In this document: piece after piece, positions 61,145-64,000 of the stretch
Layout: each line of letters opens with the position of its first letter
Position numbering within the stretch: the first letter of the stretch is position 1
NCBI GenBank assembly: GCA_011389935.1
Contig: JAABTJ010000016.1
Coordinates: 1-64,000, forward strand
DNA: 64,000 nt
Origin: Desulfobacteraceae bacterium
GTDB lineage: Bacteria; Desulfobacterota; Desulfobacteria; Desulfobacterales; Desulfosalsimonadaceae
Direction: 5' to 3'
Made by a program: the position numbers and the translations under genes
Notes under the pieces: model-generated
The model's input: only the letters and a program-made list of their open reading frames with translations
Told to the model about the DNA's origin: nothing
Databases searched by the model: none

Positions 61145-62707
61145 ATGAATGGAACATATATATTAATGCTCATTCTGGGGGGTGTTCTGGGCTTTGCCGG
61201 CTCCCAGCTGTTGCGGGAAAAATTCGCACGACAAAAGCTTCATGATTCCGAAGAAAAAGCGAAGCTGATCATTGATACAGCCAACCAGAAGGCCGATTCT
61301 CTTATCAAGGAGGCTCAACTCGAGGCCAAAGACCGTCTTTTCAAAATGAAAAGCGACTTTGATGCCGAAACCGCAAACACGAAAAACGAATTAAAAGCTC
61401 TTGAAAAACGCCTGATATCAAAAGAAGAAAACATTGATAAAAAGCGGGAACAGGTGGAAACGCAGTCCAGGGAAAACGCAAGGATGGAGCGTGAGCTTCA
61501 AAGCCGTGCAGAGGAGATTTCGACACTCGAGAAAAAATACCAGGGCCTCATTGATGAGCAGAAACACCAGCTCGAAGTGATTTCGGGCATGACGTCAGAC
61601 GCGGCCAAGGAATTGCTTATGCAGTCCATGGAGAATGAAGCCCGCCATGACAGCGCCAAAACCATCAAGCGAATTATCGCAGAAGCAAAAGAGGATGCAG
61701 ACAAGGAAGCAAAAAAGATAATGGCAACGGCCATCCAGCGGTATGCCGGGGATTTTGTGGCTGAACGAACGGTTTCGGTCGTCCAGCTTCCCGACGATGA
61801 GATGAAGGGGCGGATTATCGGAAGGGAGGGGCGGAATATCCGGGCCCTTGAAGCCGCAACGGGCATTGACCTGATTATTGACGATACGCCGGAGGCGGTT
61901 ATTTTATCGGGTTTTAATCCTGTCAGAAGAGAGGTCGCCCGACTTTCCCTGCTCCGATTGATCGAGGATGGGCGCATTCATCCCGCCCGGATCGAAGATG
62001 TTGTAAAAAAGGTGGACCAGGAAGTTGAGCAGGCAATCAAGGAGGCTGGAAGCCAGGCGGCATTCGACCTCGGGGTTCATGGCATCAGCAATGAACTTCT
62101 AAAATACCTGGGCAGGTTGAAGTTTCGGACCAGTTATGCCCAGAACGTGCTCCAGCACTCCATTGAAGTCGGTTTTCTCTGCGGAGCCATGGCGGCCGAG
62201 CTTGGGCTCAATATCAAGCTGGCCAAAAGGATGGGACTGCTTCACGATATCGGCAAGGCGATTGATCATGAAGTGGACGGTTCTCATGCGGAAATCGGGG
62301 CAAGAATCGCAAAAAAATACGGGGAATCCCCAAAGGTCGTCTACTCGATAGCTGCGCATCACGAGGATATTCCTCCTGAAACTGTATACGATATTCTTGT
62401 ACAGGCTGCTGACAGCCTGTCCGGCGCCCGGCCGGGGGCTAGAAAAGAACTGCTTGAAAATTACATCAAGCGCCTTGAAGAGCTTGAGGCGATCGCCAGA
62501 AATTTCAAAGGAGTGGCCAATGCGTATGCTATTCAGGCAGGGCGTGAACTCCGCGTGATCGTTGACGGTGGAAAAATTTCAGATGACGATGCCATTCTGA
62601 TGAGCAAGGATATCGTCAAGAAGATCGAAGAAACCCTTACATTCCCCGGGCAGATCCGGGTGACCGTCATACGGGAGACCAGAGCGGTCGAATATGCCAA
62701 CAAATAA
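61145..62707 (+). CDS. rny: Ribonuclease Y
   Basis: Membrane-anchored endoribonuclease of mRNA turnover. 520 residues: an N-terminal membrane segment ([19 protein letters not shown]), a long coiled coil to about 200, a KH domain ([29 protein letters not shown]) and an HD domain with metal ligands in [24 protein letters not shown] and AAHHEDI. Length and order are normal. It lies between 6S RNA and tyrS. Confidence 0.97.
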   Translation: MNGTYILMLILGGVLGFAGSQLLREKFARQKLHDSEEKAKLIIDTANQKADSLIKEAQLEAKDRLFKMKSDFDAETANTKNELKALEKRLISKEENIDKKREQVETQSRENARMERELQSRAEEISTLEKKYQGLIDEQKHQLEVISGMTSDAAKELLMQSMENEARHDSAKTIKRIIAEAKEDADKEAKKIMATAIQRYAGDFVAERTVSVVQLPDDEMKGRIIGREGRNIRALEAATGIDLIIDDTPEAVILSGFNPVRREVARLSLLRLIEDGRIHPARIEDVVKKVDQEVEQAIKEAGSQAAFDLGVHGISNELLKYLGRLKFRTSYAQNVLQHSIEVGFLCGAMAAELGLNIKLAKRMGLLHDIGKAIDHEVDGSHAEIGARIAKKYGESPKVVYSIAAHHEDIPPETVYDILVQAADSLSGARPGARKELLENYIKRLEELEAIARNFKGVANAYAIQAGRELRVIVDGGKISDDDAILMSKDIVKKIEETLTFPGQIRVTVIRETRAVEYANK

Positions 62708-62762
62708 TGGGTTCTACTCACTTGCCGCGTGCGTTAAGAACCATTACAGCTGAAAGAACATT

Positions 62763-64000
62763 ATGAATATTATTGATATACTTTATGACCGGGGTTTTAT
62801 TGAGGCAACTACCCATGACGAGCAGCTGCGGCGCCATGTTGAAGAAGACAAACCCGTTACTTGCTATATCGGTTTTGACCCGACTGCATCGAGTCTTCAT
62901 GTGGGGCATCTCGTGCCAATCATGTCCCTGGCGCACATGCAGAAAAACGGTCATCGGCCCATTGCCCTGGTAGGAGGTGGTACCGGGCTTGTGGGGGATC
63001 CCAGCGGTAAAACCGAAATGAGAAAACTGCTGAGCCTTGCGCAGGTCGAAGAAAATGCGATGGGAATAAAGGACCAGCTCTCCCGTTTTATTGATTTCAG
63101 CGACACAGGGGGGGGTGCGGTGCTGCTCAACAATGCGGACTGGCTTGTTGGATTGAGGTATATCGAATTTTTGCGGGATATCGGCCGCCATTTTTCAGTC
63201 AACAGGATGGTGAAGACGGAAAGCTATAAAATTCGGCTGGAATCCGAGGAGGGGCTCAATTTCGTAGAATTCAATTATATGCTGCTTCAGGCATACGATT
63301 TCTTCATGCTATATGACAAGCTGGGCTGCCGACTCCAAATGGGGGGAAGCGATCAATGGGGGAATATCGTTGCAGGTATTGACCTGGTGCGCCGAATGCG
63401 GCAGGTGGAAGCCTATGGCATCACGTTCCCGCTCGTGACAACATCTTCCGGTGCCAAAATGGGGAAAACTGCCAAGGGCGCAGTATGGCTGGATGCCGAA
63501 AGAACTTCTCCCTATGAGTATTTCCAGTTCTGGATTAACACCGATGACGGAGATGTTCCGCGTTTTCTTTCCTTGTTCACCTTTCTTCCCATGGATGAAA
63601 TAACGGCGACAAAAACGCTGGATGGAGCGGATATCAACAGCGCCAAAACCGTACTGGCATTTGAGGCGACCCGGCTTGTTCACGGGGAAAAAGAAGCTGT
63701 CAAGGCGTACCGGGCGGCTGCCGGCATGTTTGGCCTCAAGCGCGTCCCGGATAGAATTCTTCCCTCTTCAACAATACCAAGGGGGGGCGATAAAGGCGAT
63801 GATGCATCGGTTCCGGCCGTGTATATTGATCCATCCGAGATAGAAGCCGGAATTCCCGTTTTCAAGCTTTTTCAAAGCGCAGGTCTGGCTGAATCGGGAA
63901 GCGGGGCGCGCCGGCTCATATCCCAGGGCGGTGCATATATTAACGGAAAACGAGTGGATTCAGATCGTTATATAGTAACCACTTCCGACATGGAAGATCA
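62763..64000 (+). CDS. tyrS: Tyrosyl-tRNA synthetase (3' end cut by the window)
   Basis: Charges tRNA-Tyr. The frame opens at the ATG at 62763 and stays open to the window end, giving 412 residues of an expected 420-430. The class I signature is YIGFDPTASSLHVGHLVPI, the tyrosine-binding and dimer regions include QMGGSDQWGNIVAG, and the KMSKS-type loop is GAKMGKTAKGAVWL. A C-terminal S4 domain is visible (GARRLISQGGAYINGKRV). The partial status is only due to the window edge. Confidence 0.96.
   Translation, partial: MNIIDILYDRGFIEATTHDEQLRRHVEEDKPVTCYIGFDPTASSLHVGHLVPIMSLAHMQKNGHRPIALVGGGTGLVGDPSGKTEMRKLLSLAQVEENAMGIKDQLSRFIDFSDTGGGAVLLNNADWLVGLRYIEFLRDIGRHFSVNRMVKTESYKIRLESEEGLNFVEFNYMLLQAYDFFMLYDKLGCRLQMGGSDQWGNIVAGIDLVRRMRQVEAYGITFPLVTTSSGAKMGKTAKGAVWLDAERTSPYEYFQFWINTDDGDVPRFLSLFTFLPMDEITATKTLDGADINSAKTVLAFEATRLVHGEKEAVKAYRAAAGMFGLKRVPDRILPSSTIPRGGDKGDDASVPAVYIDPSEIEAGIPVFKLFQSAGLAESGSGARRLISQGGAYINGKRVDSDRYIVTTSDMED

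Overview
The window looks like a chromosomal segment of a Gram-negative, strictly anaerobic-type bacterium, most likely Desulfobacterota (a Desulfobacterales-like sulfate reducer). The support is indirect: a Mla lipid-transport operon (so an outer membrane), an F1 operon of the order b'-b-delta-alpha-gamma-beta-epsilon without a and c, QueH, and a large acyl-CoA catabolic cluster of the kind common in such organisms. I could not run any search, so genus and species are not assigned.

Layout. 0-4 kb (+): zinc-ribbon coiled-coil protein, RNase P RNA, a large protein with a C-terminal HPr domain, ispD and a nitroreductase. 4-7.8 kb (-): mla operon (mlaE with a fused STAS domain, mlaF, mlaD, auxiliary lipoprotein). 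7.9-8.7 kb (+): metallo-beta-lactamase fold hydrolase. 8.8-14.5 kb (-): ClC channel, maf, PLP-binding protein, queH, and an M48 protease with TPRs. 14.8-24.8 kb (+): tRNA-Leu(UAA), ugd, a dispersed repeat, a UvrD-like helicase, eno, a LolA-like exported protein, pyrG, an LD-carboxypeptidase and a beta-lactamase-fold serine hydrolase. 25.2-31.4 kb (+): mreB-mreC-mreD-mrdA and glnS. 31.4-50.6 kb: the accessory part. 50.6-64 kb: a DUF362 ferredoxin-like protein (-), then rodA, the ATP synthase F1 operon, a short GlmU-like nucleotidyltransferase, zapB/zapA, 6S RNA, rny and tyrS (cut by the window end), all on +.

The most interesting region is 33.9-50.6 kb, with the divergent CoA ligase at 31.4-33.3 kb. 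Fourteen + strand genes encode three acyl-CoA dehydrogenase-fold proteins, a TetR regulator, a PHP-domain protein, a CoA ligase and two paralogous cassettes. Each cassette has two thiolase-fold proteins, an SCP2-DUF35 protein and a second DUF35 protein. In cassette A the SCP2-DUF35 module is fused behind a complete CoA ligase and its SCP2 domain is tandemly duplicated, giving ligase-SCP2-SCP2-DUF35 of 904 residues; the second DUF35 is fused to a MaoC hydratase. Three of the four thiolase-fold proteins lack the nucleophilic cysteine, and all four have Asn in place of the His of the GHP motif. No 3-hydroxyacyl-CoA dehydrogenase is present.

This composition (paired ACADs, hydratase-DUF35, cysteine-less thiolase fold) resembles the retro-aldol side-chain cleavage module of actinobacterial steroid degradation more than ordinary beta-oxidation. 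I propose, as inference only, that the cluster activates and shortens a branched or polycyclic carboxylic acid on a scaffolded, SCP2-assisted complex. The cluster, together with glnS, also separates mrdA from rodA, which are neighbours in many genomes, and one of two copies of a terminal-inverted-repeat element lies at its upstream edge.
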